This document shows, one piece after another, positions 54,845 through 63,025 of a DNA stretch of 64,000 nucleotides (the stretch's first letter is position 1; each line of letters starts with the position of its first letter). The stretch is from NCBI GenBank assembly GCA_949298985.1, contig CASFYV010000021.1, forward strand, positions 372,001-436,000, in the 5' to 3' direction. Both the position numbers and the translations under genes were made by a program. The notes under the pieces are model-generated. The model was not told the origin of the DNA, did not search any database, and saw only the letters and a list, made by a program, of their open reading frames with translations. This stretch comes from an uncultured bacterium (GTDB taxonomy: Bacteria; Cyanobacteriota; Vampirovibrionia; Gastranaerophilales; Gastranaerophilaceae).

Positions 54845-55981
54845 CTAAATTCTAGTCTTATTTTTATGAAGTTTTGCTCTTTTTTTACGACGCATTAAAT
54901 CTACAAAAGCTTCTAATCTGGTAATATAACCAGCTTTTCCTGTTTGTTCATCCATTATTAAAGTTAAAATCGGAATCTCATGTTCGCTTCTCATTGTAGG
55001 GAAAATATTTTGGGACATAATTTCCGGCATACAAGTAAACGGAGAAATATGAATAATCCCGTCTTTTCCTTTTTCATCAGCAAAAACAACATCTGACACA
55101 CACTCTAAAGCGTCACCGCCTATATCACGCATTAAATATGGTTTTGCCATTCTCTCTGCTCTTTGTAAATGTGTTTCAGGAGGTCTGAATGCTTTTGGAA
55201 TAATTGCATCTTTTAAGAAACTTCCAACAGTAAGACTTCTTCTTGTTTGAACGCCCATTCTGCCTAATTCACGTTCTATATTCTGATTAGAAAATTCATC
55301 ATTTACCAAGAAGATTTCTCCTGTAATATCAACATTCAAAACTTCTCTGTTTTCATCTATTTCAGTTTTCTCAATTTCTTTTAAAGCTTCTTCATAAGCT
55401 TTTTTTAATTCATGTGTAGAATTAGCTTTATCAATCATCCTAAGAGCTTTTTTATAATTTTTCTCTGCATCACCAAATTTTATTTCTCTTGCTCTATAAT
55501 ATGCTAATGCTGTATCCAAATCATCAATAGCAAAGATTTTACGCATAGTGATATTAATAGCTCTTAAAATTAAAACAGGATCATTTTTACCTGAAATATC
55601 CCTTAAAAAATTATAAAGTCCTCTTATTCCATCATATAAAGAGAGTTCAATATAATTTGCCTTATAACCTAAATCTTTAAGCGTATTATAAATATTATTT
55701 CCATATTCTCCAAGTCTGCAAATCCCAGGAGAAGTAATCATCGCAACATAATCAGCTCCACCTTCTATTGCTTCTATGAAGTTACCTAAAATCAATTTAT
55801 AAGGTAAACAAATAGCTTCAGGAGAATTTTTTGTTCCATAAGAAAGAGTTTTTTTGCTTGTATAAGGAGGAATGAAAGGTTCAACACCCATTTTCCTAAG
55901 CCCTGCAGCCCAAGCTATTGATATTGTTCCCATATGAGGAAATGCTACTTTTATTTTTTTATTTTTAGAACTCTTTGCCAT
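54845..55981 (-). CDS. 2-hydroxyacyl-CoA dehydratase-family (CoA protein activase, COG3581-like) protein
   Basis: A 378-aa cytoplasmic protein. The N-terminal IKVAFPHMGTISIAWAAGLRKMGVEPFIPP, the Cys-containing NSPEAICLPYKLILGNFIEA, MITSPGICRLGEYGN, and HISPFTCMPEIMSQNIFPTM with ILTLIMDEQTGKAGYITRLEAF match the family of HgdB/activase-associated proteins. These cysteines probably hold an iron-sulfur cluster. An atypical long helical insertion (about 165-225) separates the two halves. Its usual partner, the BcrAD/HgdC-type activase, is not adjacent. The true reaction is unknown in this lineage. Confidence 0.8.
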   Translation of the reverse strand: MAKSSKNKKIKVAFPHMGTISIAWAAGLRKMGVEPFIPPYTSKKTLSYGTKNSPEAICLPYKLILGNFIEAIEGGADYVAMITSPGICRLGEYGNNIYNTLKDLGYKANYIELSLYDGIRGLYNFLRDISGKNDPVLILRAINITMRKIFAIDDLDTALAYYRAREIKFGDAEKNYKKALRMIDKANSTHELKKAYEEALKEIEKTEIDENREVLNVDITGEIFLVNDEFSNQNIERELGRMGVQTRRSLTVGSFLKDAIIPKAFRPPETHLQRAERMAKPYLMRDIGGDALECVSDVVFADEKGKDGIIHISPFTCMPEIMSQNIFPTMRSEHEIPILTLIMDEQTGKAGYITRLEAFVDLMRRKKRAKLHKNKTRI

Positions 55982-56034
55982 TTATACTCCCTTTATTTTT
56001 AATACAACAATTATAACTCAAAAATTTTTTAAGG

Positions 56035-56040
56035 TATAAT
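56035..56040 (+). promoter_or_regulatory. -10 box 7 nt before mutL (leaderless candidate)
   Basis: TATAAT is followed by seven bases and then ATG 56048, with no Shine-Dalgarno. Same arrangement as at nadK and the MBL-fold gene. Confidence 0.55.
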
Positions 56041-56047
56041 AACAGAT

Positions 56048-57844
56048 ATGAAAAGAATAGTTCAGCTATCCAAAAATGTAATTAATCAAATAGCAGCAGG
56101 GGAAGTTATTGAAAGACCTTATTCTGTTGTAAAAGAATTAGTAGAAAATTCAATTGATGCAGGTGCGACAAGAGTTAGTGTTGAAATTTCTAATGAATGC
56201 AGAAATATAAGAGTTGCTGATAATGGTTCAGGAATTCATCCTGATGATATTATACTTGCGTTCTCAAAACACGCTACAAGCAAAATTGAAACCGGAGAAG
56301 ACTTATATTCAATCAAAACTATGGGCTTTAGAGGAGAAGCTTTAGCTAGTATTATTTCTATTTCAAAACTCACTTGTATTACAAGAACAAAAGATTTTGA
56401 TTATGGTTTTAAAGTTGAATGTGAGAATTCCGAAGTCAAGAAATCCCAAACAGGTTGTGCAATTGGAACGATTATGGAAATAAAAGATTTATTTTATAAT
56501 CTTCCTGCTAGAATGAAATTTTTAAAATCAGAAAAAACAGAACTTGCATACATAAATGAATTAATGCAATCTTTAGCATTAGCTCATCCTGAAATTGCTT
56601 TAGAATTAAAAAATAATAACAAAATTATCTTAAAAACTACAGGTCAAAGTAATAATATTCAAACTGTAAAAGAAATTTTTTCAGAAGAAGTTGCAAAAAA
56701 TCTAAAAGAAGTTTTTAAAACAGATAAGATTTCAGGATTTAAAATTTCAGGTTACGTAAGTACTCCTGACTATACAAGAGCAACTAAAAAAGATTATTAC
56801 ATGTATGTAAATTTTAGAAATGTAAAATGTCCTGTTTTTCAAAAAGCGATTGATACTGTTTACAAAAATTTAATCGGAAACACAAGATATCCGTTTATTA
56901 TTCTAAATCTTGAAATGCCACCTGAAAGCGTTGATGTTAATGTACATCCAACAAAAAAAGAGGTTCGATATCAAAATCCTAATCAGATATTTAATTTTAT
57001 CTATTCTGCAATTGATATGGCTTTATCAGGAATTAAAGAAAATAGAACAATTGAAAATAGTGTAGAGATCCAAAATAATTTTCCAGTAGAAAATCAAGAA
57101 AAAAAAGAATTAAAACAAGTATCAGAAGATATTTATGTAGAAGAAAATACAAATATTGCAAAAATCTTTGAAATACCAAAACAAGCAGAAATTATTGATT
57201 TCAAGCCTAAATTTGAACAACAAAATTTTGTACCACAAAATAATAATCAAAGTTTTCAAAAAAAATTAATCGAACAACCTGTTTTAGAAAAAGAAGAATT
57301 AATAATAGGTCAATATAGAAAAACATATATTTTGATAGAAAAAGAAGAAGGTTTAGAAATTGTTGATCAACATATAGCAGATGAAAGATATATTTATGAA
57401 AAATTAAAAAAGAGTAAAAATATTGACTGCCAATTGTTGTTTATTTCTGACGTTATAGAAATTTCTCCAACAGACAGAGAATTACTTGAACAACATAAAG
57501 AAAAACTTACAAAATTTGGATATGAAATAGATTTTGTTTCTGAAAACGAAGTTATTTTTAGAAAAGTTCCTCAACTTTTATCAAAAATTTCTCCAAAAGA
57601 AATTTTATCAGATATTCTAGAAAATTTATCAGGTGATATTGATAACATAGAAGAACAAATATTAATAACAACTTCTTGCAAAGCTGCAATTAAAGCTAAT
57701 ACATATTTAAACAGCTATCAGATGGAAGAAATTATAAAAAATTGGCGAAAGTGTGAAAAGCCATATACTTGTCCTCATGGACGTCCAATTTCTAAAATTA
57801 TTGAACACAAAGATATTGCAAAATTCTTTCAAAGAAATAAATAA
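56048..57844 (+). CDS. mutL: DNA mismatch repair protein MutL
   Basis: A 598-aa protein. The N-terminal GHKL ATPase is canonical: VINQIAAGEVIERPYSVVKELVENSIDAGAT, RVADNGSGI, FSKHATSKI, TMGFRGEALASI and VNVHPTKKEVR. A Gln/Asn/Lys-rich linker (about 335-415) leads to the C-terminal domain with the endonuclease motif DQHIADERYIYE (about 439) and CPHGRP (about 576), so this is a nicking MutL as in most bacteria lacking MutH. No mutS is in the window. It converges with maf, 1 base apart. Confidence 0.96.
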   Translation: MKRIVQLSKNVINQIAAGEVIERPYSVVKELVENSIDAGATRVSVEISNECRNIRVADNGSGIHPDDIILAFSKHATSKIETGEDLYSIKTMGFRGEALASIISISKLTCITRTKDFDYGFKVECENSEVKKSQTGCAIGTIMEIKDLFYNLPARMKFLKSEKTELAYINELMQSLALAHPEIALELKNNNKIILKTTGQSNNIQTVKEIFSEEVAKNLKEVFKTDKISGFKISGYVSTPDYTRATKKDYYMYVNFRNVKCPVFQKAIDTVYKNLIGNTRYPFIILNLEMPPESVDVNVHPTKKEVRYQNPNQIFNFIYSAIDMALSGIKENRTIENSVEIQNNFPVENQEKKELKQVSEDIYVEENTNIAKIFEIPKQAEIIDFKPKFEQQNFVPQNNNQSFQKKLIEQPVLEKEELIIGQYRKTYILIEKEEGLEIVDQHIADERYIYEKLKKSKNIDCQLLFISDVIEISPTDRELLEQHKEKLTKFGYEIDFVSENEVIFRKVPQLLSKISPKEILSDILENLSGDIDNIEEQILITTSCKAAIKANTYLNSYQMEEIIKNWRKCEKPYTCPHGRPISKIIEHKDIAKFFQRNK

Positions 57845-57845
57845 A

Positions 57846-58415
57846 TTAATATTTTAACTGTTCTAAAACCGCCTTAACAGATTCAGGACAAAGCCCAACA
57901 ATATTTTCAAAACTTCCTTCATATTTATCAAGATAACCTTCAGGTAATTCTTGTATTCCATAGCTTCCGGCTTTATCTAAGGGTTTAAATTTTTCAATGT
58001 ATTCATTTATCATCTCATCTGACCATTGAGTAAATCTTACATAACTTGTTGTTGACAACAATGCTGCGGTGTTTAATTTTGTATTAATTCCACAAATTGA
58101 AGTAACAACCGAATGAGTAGCTCCTGAAAGCGACTTTAACATATTAAAAGCATCTTCTTTTGATTTTGGTTTTCCTAAAATCTTATTGCGTAAAACAACA
58201 ACAGTGTCTGCTGCAAGAACTAAAGAATCTTTATCAACTCTTCTTACAACATCCAAACATTTTTGTGTTGCTAAATCCTCTATCTTTTCATAAGAAAAAT
58301 TATCATTATCAAGCTTTTCATCATAATTAGACGAAATCACTTCAAAATCTAATCCTAAATCAGATAAGATTTTTTTCCTTCTTGGAGAATTTGAAGCTAA
58401 TATCAATTTAACCAT
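57846..58415 (-). CDS. maf: Maf-family nucleoside triphosphate pyrophosphatase
   Basis: Hydrolyses non-canonical or pyrimidine NTPs (dTTP/UTP type) as house-cleaning. ATG 58415 is chosen because AAAGGATAG precedes it; the longer frame adds 19 unconserved residues. The 189-aa protein shows VKLILASNSPRRKKILSDLGL, VLAADTVVVLRNKILGKPKS, SLSGATHSVVTSI and KAGSYGIQ. The gene for a tagged unknown protein ends 13 bases upstream. Confidence 0.93.
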   Translation of the reverse strand: MVKLILASNSPRRKKILSDLGLDFEVISSNYDEKLDNDNFSYEKIEDLATQKCLDVVRRVDKDSLVLAADTVVVLRNKILGKPKSKEDAFNMLKSLSGATHSVVTSICGINTKLNTAALLSTTSYVRFTQWSDEMINEYIEKFKPLDKAGSYGIQELPEGYLDKYEGSFENIVGLCPESVKAVLEQLKY

Positions 58416-58428
58416 TTTAACTATCCTT

Positions 58429-58938
58429 TTACTTAAAAATTTTAAAAGCACCAAAAACTTTTTTAAGTTCATCAGCTGCTTTTATTTTACCTTCATTTGT
58501 TAAACCTGCGGTATGAATTTTTATTTTTTTTACAATATTTTCATTATTATACTGACTTAAAGCTAAAGATATAATTTCCTGAGCTTGATTAAAAATTTTT
58601 TTCCAAGTTGTAAAAAATGGTTTTTCATGCTCAATAATTTTTCCTGATGAATTATTAAATATTAATCTAATTTCACCAAATTCCAACATAGAACTATCTT
58701 TTCCATAAGGAATTAATTGTTTTTTAGAATTTCTCCTTGCCAAAAATTGCCCGTCTTTAAACGTTGCATCTTTTATTTTTAATCCCCGAACTTCTGTTTT
58801 TTCAAAAAAATCAGGTGATATTTCTTTGTAAGTCTTTTCCATATGCATTTTCTCAATCAAAGAATTAGCATCTTTCAATGTAGTTGAGGAAATGTACCTT
58901 TCTTGCTTTTTAAAAAAATTTATCGAATTTATTTTCAT
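58429..58938 (-). CDS. Tagged lineage-type protein, tandem paralog B
   Basis: A 169-aa unknown protein starting at ATG 58938. The N-terminus MKINSINFFKKQERYIS fits the recurrent leader pattern. The body shares with the upstream gene the conserved order FxxGxxxLxxNNxSGxII, KxFFxxWKKI, NxNIVKKxK and GxTxxGxxxxxxLKK, so the two are diverged tandem duplicates. There are no membrane segments and no catalytic motif. The start is 3 bases from the stop of paralog A, implying cotranslation. Confidence 0.65.
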   Translation of the reverse strand: MKINSINFFKKQERYISSTTLKDANSLIEKMHMEKTYKEISPDFFEKTEVRGLKIKDATFKDGQFLARRNSKKQLIPYGKDSSMLEFGEIRLIFNNSSGKIIEHEKPFFTTWKKIFNQAQEIISLALSQYNNENIVKKIKIHTAGLTNEGKIKAADELKKVFGAFKIFK

Positions 58939-58941
58939 CAA

Positions 58942-59433
58942 TCATCTCTTATTATTTTTCTTTAATTTATTTATTATCTCCCAACCCTTTGGTGTAAATC
59001 CCTCAAAAGTCATCTTTTTCTTTTTAACTATATTAGAATTATCAAAATTTTCTACAAATATTTTAAGTGAATCACTAATATTTTTCATTATTTTTTTCCA
59101 ACTTATAAAAAAAGATTTATTCCAGTCAATAATTTCTCCGCTTTTATTGTTAATAACTAATTGAGTTTTACCTAAAGTAAATAAAGTTTCTTTTTGCATT
59201 TGTTTATTATCAGCAATTTTTTTAAACAACATTCTGTCATCAATTAAACGAATTTTATTTTCATTGTACGAAAGTTCCTTTGTTACTGTAGAAGTAAACC
59301 AAGTATCATTTTGATGAAGTTTAGTTTCGTTATTCATTCTTGTAAGGACATTCTCTAAACTCTCCATCTGCTCTTGGTTTAAAAAACGTTTTTTAGATTC
59401 AAAATTTACTTGATTAATAGATTGAACTTTCAT
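58942..59433 (-). CDS. Tagged lineage-type protein, tandem paralog A
   Basis: A 163-aa unknown. The leader MKVQSINQVNFESKKRF resembles that of paralog B and other products in the window. The conserved half contains LGKTQLVINNKSGEII, KSFFISWKKIM, NSNIVKKKKM and GFTPKGWEIINKLKK. The beta-turn around NNKSGEI and the Trp-Lys-Lys-Ile helix are the best conserved points between the copies. The function is unknown; it precedes paralog B and follows the radical SAM gene by 14 bases. Confidence 0.65.
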   Translation of the reverse strand: MKVQSINQVNFESKKRFLNQEQMESLENVLTRMNNETKLHQNDTWFTSTVTKELSYNENKIRLIDDRMLFKKIADNKQMQKETLFTLGKTQLVINNKSGEIIDWNKSFFISWKKIMKNISDSLKIFVENFDNSNIVKKKKMTFEGFTPKGWEIINKLKKNNKR

Positions 59434-59447
59434 ATAAATCCTTACCT

Positions 59448-60077
59448 CTAATACCCGTTTGTTATAAATTCTCTATTTCTAAATTTTGCACCTAATTCTT
59501 TAGAAATTTCCTCACATTTATCAACATCAATATTATGAATTTTATCAAATCCGGTTACAACACTTGTTGAAACATCCATACCTGCTGCTACGCAAGCTTT
59601 AATAAATTTTTTCACTTCATCATATGCATTTTGAATTTTAGGCTTACATATCTCATCGTATTCAGAATCGCTAGAAGCATTTAAACTCACTGACACTGCA
59701 TCTATTAAATCTTTAAATTCTTCAGCAACATTTGTTTTATAAATAGCATTAGCATGCCCGTTTGTATTAACTCTTATCTTTATTTCAGGAAAATTTTTTC
59801 TTAAATACTTACAAAATTCCTTCATCATTTCACGTCTTAAAAACGGTTCACCATACCCACAAAATACAACTTCTTTTGGAATAGGGCTATAAGCCTTGAA
59901 TTGAGTAATAATATCATCTAAAGTATACTCGCCATCATGCCACATATTTGAACCACAAACATCATCTTTTTGATTTCTTAAACAAAAAATACAAGAATTT
60001 GTACAAGAATTTGTAAGATTAACATAAACTGTTTCCGGTGATTTTTCATTATTTATTGAATAGACTAGTGTATACAT
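59448..60077 (-). CDS. TatD-linked radical SAM protein
   Basis: A 209-aa radical SAM enzyme. The cluster motif CTNSCIFC lies at Cys25, Cys29 and Cys32, followed by GYGEPFLRREMMKEF and NTNGHANAI. The overall sequence (TVYVNLTNSCTNSCIFCLRN) fits the family usually encoded next to a TatD nuclease. Here no tatD is adjacent; the neighbour is queD. QueE is an alternative, but the cysteine spacing is the standard CX3CX2C and not the long QueE form. GAGAGG precedes the ATG. Confidence 0.85.
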   Translation of the reverse strand: MYTLVYSINNEKSPETVYVNLTNSCTNSCIFCLRNQKDDVCGSNMWHDGEYTLDDIITQFKAYSPIPKEVVFCGYGEPFLRREMMKEFCKYLRKNFPEIKIRVNTNGHANAIYKTNVAEEFKDLIDAVSVSLNASSDSEYDEICKPKIQNAYDEVKKFIKACVAAGMDVSTSVVTGFDKIHNIDVDKCEEISKELGAKFRNREFITNGY

Positions 60078-60124
60078 TTTTAACCTCTCATTTCGACTTA
60101 TTATATAACAAAAGGAAGATTTAA

Positions 60125-60487
60125 TTAATCTTCCTCAAAATAACTCGCACAAGATGTTGCAGTTTCCCAAACAGAAACCTTTGATATCTGTACAATTTTT
60201 TCTTTTAATTTGTTATAAATAAACATCGAAATCATCTCACTAGAAGGACTTTCATTTTCAAAATAAGGTAATTCATTCAAATCTTTATGATCTAATAAAT
60301 CTAAAACAGCCTTCATTTCTTTTTTAAGAACTTTATAATCAACTAAAATATTACTTTTATCTAAACTTTCACCTTTTACGTAAGCTTCTACAAGCCAATT
60401 ATGACCGTGTTGATTTTCGCATTCACCATCATAATTAAGTAAATGATGTGCCGCTGAAAAATACATTTGAGCCTTTAATTCAAACAT
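60125..60487 (-). CDS. queD: 6-carboxy-tetrahydropterin synthase QueD
   Basis: Makes 6-carboxytetrahydropterin from dihydroneopterin triphosphate in queuosine (preQ0) synthesis. The 120-aa protein has the zinc histidines in FSAAHHLL (14/15) and QHGHNW (27, 29), the catalytic Cys23 in GECENQHGH, DYKVLKKEMKAVLDLLDHKDLNELP and a late WETATSCASY. AAAGG precedes the ATG. A hairpin of a dispersed repeat family ends 15 bases before the start. Confidence 0.93.
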   Translation of the reverse strand: MFELKAQMYFSAAHHLLNYDGECENQHGHNWLVEAYVKGESLDKSNILVDYKVLKKEMKAVLDLLDHKDLNELPYFENESPSSEMISMFIYNKLKEKIVQISKVSVWETATSCASYFEED

Positions 60488-60501
60488 CTTTTATACCTTT
60501 C

Positions 60502-60523
60502 TGGCGGAGTGCATTCCGCCTAC
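60502..60523. repeat. REP-like palindrome with TAC tail, copy 1
   Basis: GGCGGA and TCCGCC arms around GTGCAT are followed by TAC, and a T precedes the left arm. Two related elements occur at 63270-63292 and 63314-63336. It lies in the leader of queD, close to its ribosome binding site. The remaining 60524-60686 has a CCAAAG/CTTTGG hairpin near 60645 but no gene. Confidence 0.55.
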
Positions 60524-60686
60524 CTACTAAACAAATTCTATACTCCAAGCACTCCTTTTTGAATAACTACCCCATTAAGCTATTGCCTATTTACCTTTAT
60601 GGATAACGTTGTTCTACTATATTACTTACTCATCTTTTATTCCCAAAGCCCTTTGGAACAAACTACAGGCTATACTAAAATTACCC

Positions 60687-61523
60687 CTAGCAACAAACTT
60701 CAGCTAGGCGAGCTTTTATTCTTTCTGTAATCACTTTAATGTATTCCTTATCCACCATACCGTTAATTATACAATCGGCAATTTGATAAGTTGGACGAAT
60801 ATATTGTTGAGCAGTTTCATTTACATTTTTGAATTGTAAATCAGCAGCTTCACCTGTTTTACCACGAGATACAGCACGTTTATACCAACGCTCTTTTATA
60901 ACATCAATCGGAGTAAATACATAAACTTTTATGTCCATAATATCACGAACTTCTTCATTAAGAACATACAAACCTTCTGTTAATATGACTTTTGCAGGTT
61001 TTTTAACGTCCCCGTCTGGAGAAGAAACACAAGTTACAAAATCATATTTAGGAGAAGTAATTGTTTCACCTTTTTTTAAGCTTTCTAAATGATTTCTCAT
61101 TAATTTTAAGTCAATAACATCAGGCGTATCAAAACTGAATCCCGTTTTGAATAAAGCATCATAACTTCCTGCTTCTTGCAATTCTTTAGAAGTGTCTTTG
61201 TAATAATCATCTTGACGAATTACTGTATAAATACCTTCTTTTTTGTTTCTAACTACTGCTTCGATTGTATTATCTACAAAAACAGTTTTCCCCGAAGCAC
61301 TTTCGCCTGTTATACCAATCAAAAAAGTTTTTTTCTTTTCTTGAACAACTCTTCTGGCAATATTCATGATAAAATCATCCGCAACTTTTAAAAATAAAGG
61401 TTGTTCTTGTTTCTTATCTTCTTCAAGGATTTCTTTTAAAGTATCTACAATATTTGTAATAAGCTCCATATCGAGCCTGCTTGAATAAAAATTGTAGTTT
61501 GTAAGTTCAAATGATTCCACCAT
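60687..61523 (-). CDS. Uridine kinase-like P-loop kinase
   Basis: A 278-aa protein with Walker A GITGESASGKT at residues 70-80, an IRQDDYYKD segment and SFDTPDVIDLKLMRNHLESLKKG, as in uridine kinases (Udk) and phosphoribulokinase-like enzymes. VILTEGLYVLNEEVRDIMDIKVYVFTPID follows. The N-terminal 60 residues precede the kinase fold and are not in canonical Udk. The substrate may be uridine or another small molecule. TAAGGA lies before the ATG. It is divergent from pgk. Confidence 0.82.
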   Translation of the reverse strand: MVESFELTNYNFYSSRLDMELITNIVDTLKEILEEDKKQEQPLFLKVADDFIMNIARRVVQEKKKTFLIGITGESASGKTVFVDNTIEAVVRNKKEGIYTVIRQDDYYKDTSKELQEAGSYDALFKTGFSFDTPDVIDLKLMRNHLESLKKGETITSPKYDFVTCVSSPDGDVKKPAKVILTEGLYVLNEEVRDIMDIKVYVFTPIDVIKERWYKRAVSRGKTGEAADLQFKNVNETAQQYIRPTYQIADCIINGMVDKEYIKVITERIKARLAEVCC

Positions 61524-61664
61524 AAGTCCGTCCTTAATTCATTATAATATTGTATCTTAAATAACAAAAAAAATCTCGTTTTTATTAAGTTTTTTTAATT
61601 AAATTTGAGTTATCGTTTAATTTACCCAAAATCTTTTAGTTATTGAATAAGGGTTAAAATTCTA

Positions 61665-61693
61665 TTGAATAGAAATTTTGTTTTTACTATAAT
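61665..61693 (+). promoter_or_regulatory. Sigma-70-type promoter of pgk
   Basis: TTGAAT (61665-61670) and TATAAT (61688-61693) have exactly 17 bases between them. The predicted start near 61700 leaves a leader of about 39 bases with AAAGGA before the coding region. Confidence 0.75.
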
Positions 61694-61738
61694 TTACATG
61701 CCAATAAAGAGAGCATCAAATAAAGAAAGGAAATGATG

Positions 61739-62935
61739 ATGAAAAAATCAATTAAAGATTTAGGCGACATCAAGGGTAAAAAAGCTCTAATCAGAGTTGA
61801 TATTAACGTACCTTTAGATGAAAACAAAAATGTAACAGATGACACTCGTATTCAAGCGATTGTTCCTACAGTAAATTATTTAAGAGAAAGAGGAGCAAAA
61901 ATTATATTAATGGCTCACTTGGGCAGACCAAAAGGAGAAAAGAATCCTGAATTCACTCTTGAACCTGTAGCAAAATATATGGCAAAAGTTTTTGGAGAAG
62001 AAATTGTATTTATTCCTTCTGTAGAAGAAGCAGCTCCATATGTTGAAAAATTACAAGACGGTCAAATTGCTTTATTGGAAAATATTCGTTACTACAAAGC
62101 AGAAGAAGCAAAAGATGATGATATGACTTTTGCAGAAGAATTAGCAAAATTAGGTGATTTTTATGTAAACGATGCTTTCGGAGCAGCTCACAGAAATCAC
62201 ACTTCTACTGCTAAATTAGCAAAAATTCTTAAACCTGCTGTATCAGGTTTATTAATGGAAAAAGAAATCAGATGCTTATCACAAGCTCTTGATAATCCAG
62301 AAAGACCATTCACAGCAGTTGTAGGTGGTGCTAAAGTTTCTTCTAAAATTGGTGTTTTAGAAAATCTTATCGATAAAGTTGATAACCTAATTATCGGTGG
62401 CGGTATGGCTTATACTTTCGTAAAAGCTAATGGCGGTAAAATCGGTAACTCTATTTGTGAAGATGACCAATTAGAAGTTGCAAAAGCTATCGAAAAGAAA
62501 GCTGCTGAAAAAGGCGTTAAATTAGTTATGGCAACTGATGTATTAGCAACTGATGATTTCTCTGGAAACGGTACTAATAAATTTGTTGCAATCAACGAAA
62601 TTCCAGATGGTTTTGAAGGCGTTGACGCCGGTCCTGATTCAAGAAAAGCTTTTGCAGAAGTTCTTAAAAACTCAAAAACTATTCTTATGAACGGTCCTGT
62701 AGGTGCTTTTGAAAACCCTAAATTCGCTGAAGGTACTAAAGCAGTTTTAGAAGCTATCGTAGAAGCTACTAAAAACGGTGCAACATCAGTAATCGGCGGT
62801 GGTGACTCAGTTTCTGCAGCTAAGAAATTCTGCAAAGCAGAAGACTTCACTCACGTATCAACTGGTGGCGGTGCTTCTTTAGAATTCATCGAAGGTAAAG
62901 TATTACCGGGTGTTGCTGCACTAGATGATAAGTAA
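61739..62935 (+). CDS. pgk: Phosphoglycerate kinase
   Basis: Glycolytic enzyme transferring phosphate between 1,3-bisphosphoglycerate and ADP. Three ATGs in a row (61733, 61736, 61739) precede MKKSIKDLGDIKG. The third is best spaced from AAAGGA. The approximately 398-aa protein shows ALIRVDINVPLDE, MAHLGRPKGEKNPEFTL, LLENIRYYKAEEAKDD, VNDAFGAAHRNHTS, AVVGGAKVSSKIGVLENL, IGGGMAYTF, MNGPVGAFENPKFAEGT and the C-terminal GGGDSVSAAKKF / STGGGASLEF motifs. The codon choice is more polished than in neighbours, as expected of a highly expressed gene. It ends in a strong hairpin. Confidence 0.97.
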   Translation: MKKSIKDLGDIKGKKALIRVDINVPLDENKNVTDDTRIQAIVPTVNYLRERGAKIILMAHLGRPKGEKNPEFTLEPVAKYMAKVFGEEIVFIPSVEEAAPYVEKLQDGQIALLENIRYYKAEEAKDDDMTFAEELAKLGDFYVNDAFGAAHRNHTSTAKLAKILKPAVSGLLMEKEIRCLSQALDNPERPFTAVVGGAKVSSKIGVLENLIDKVDNLIIGGGMAYTFVKANGGKIGNSICEDDQLEVAKAIEKKAAEKGVKLVMATDVLATDDFSGNGTNKFVAINEIPDGFEGVDAGPDSRKAFAEVLKNSKTILMNGPVGAFENPKFAEGTKAVLEAIVEATKNGATSVIGGGDSVSAAKKFCKAEDFTHVSTGGGASLEFIEGKVLPGVAALDDK

Positions 62936-62974
62936 TTAATTTTGTAATTAGAGTATTAGTCTAATAATAAACTT

Positions 62975-63010
62975 AAAGAGGTGGGAAAACTCAAATTTTC
63001 TCACCTCTTT
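62975..63010 (+). terminator. Terminator of pgk
   Basis: AAAGAGGTGGGAAAA (62975-62989) and TTTTCTCACCTCTTT (62996-63010) form a 15-base stem with one G-T pair, and a T-rich stretch follows. Confidence 0.93.
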
Positions 63011-63025
63011 AATATTTTATCTATT

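Noticed and set aside
60488..60686. Possible preQ1 riboswitch in the queD leader
   Set aside because: I looked for the C-rich loop and A-rich tail of preQ1-I and found neither; the visible hairpin belongs to the REP-like family.
62410..62850. 146-aa open frame antisense to pgk
   Set aside because: It lies wholly within a highly conserved gene on the other strand, has no ribosome binding site and its Ser/Ala/Pro-rich composition is what the reverse frame of pgk gives.
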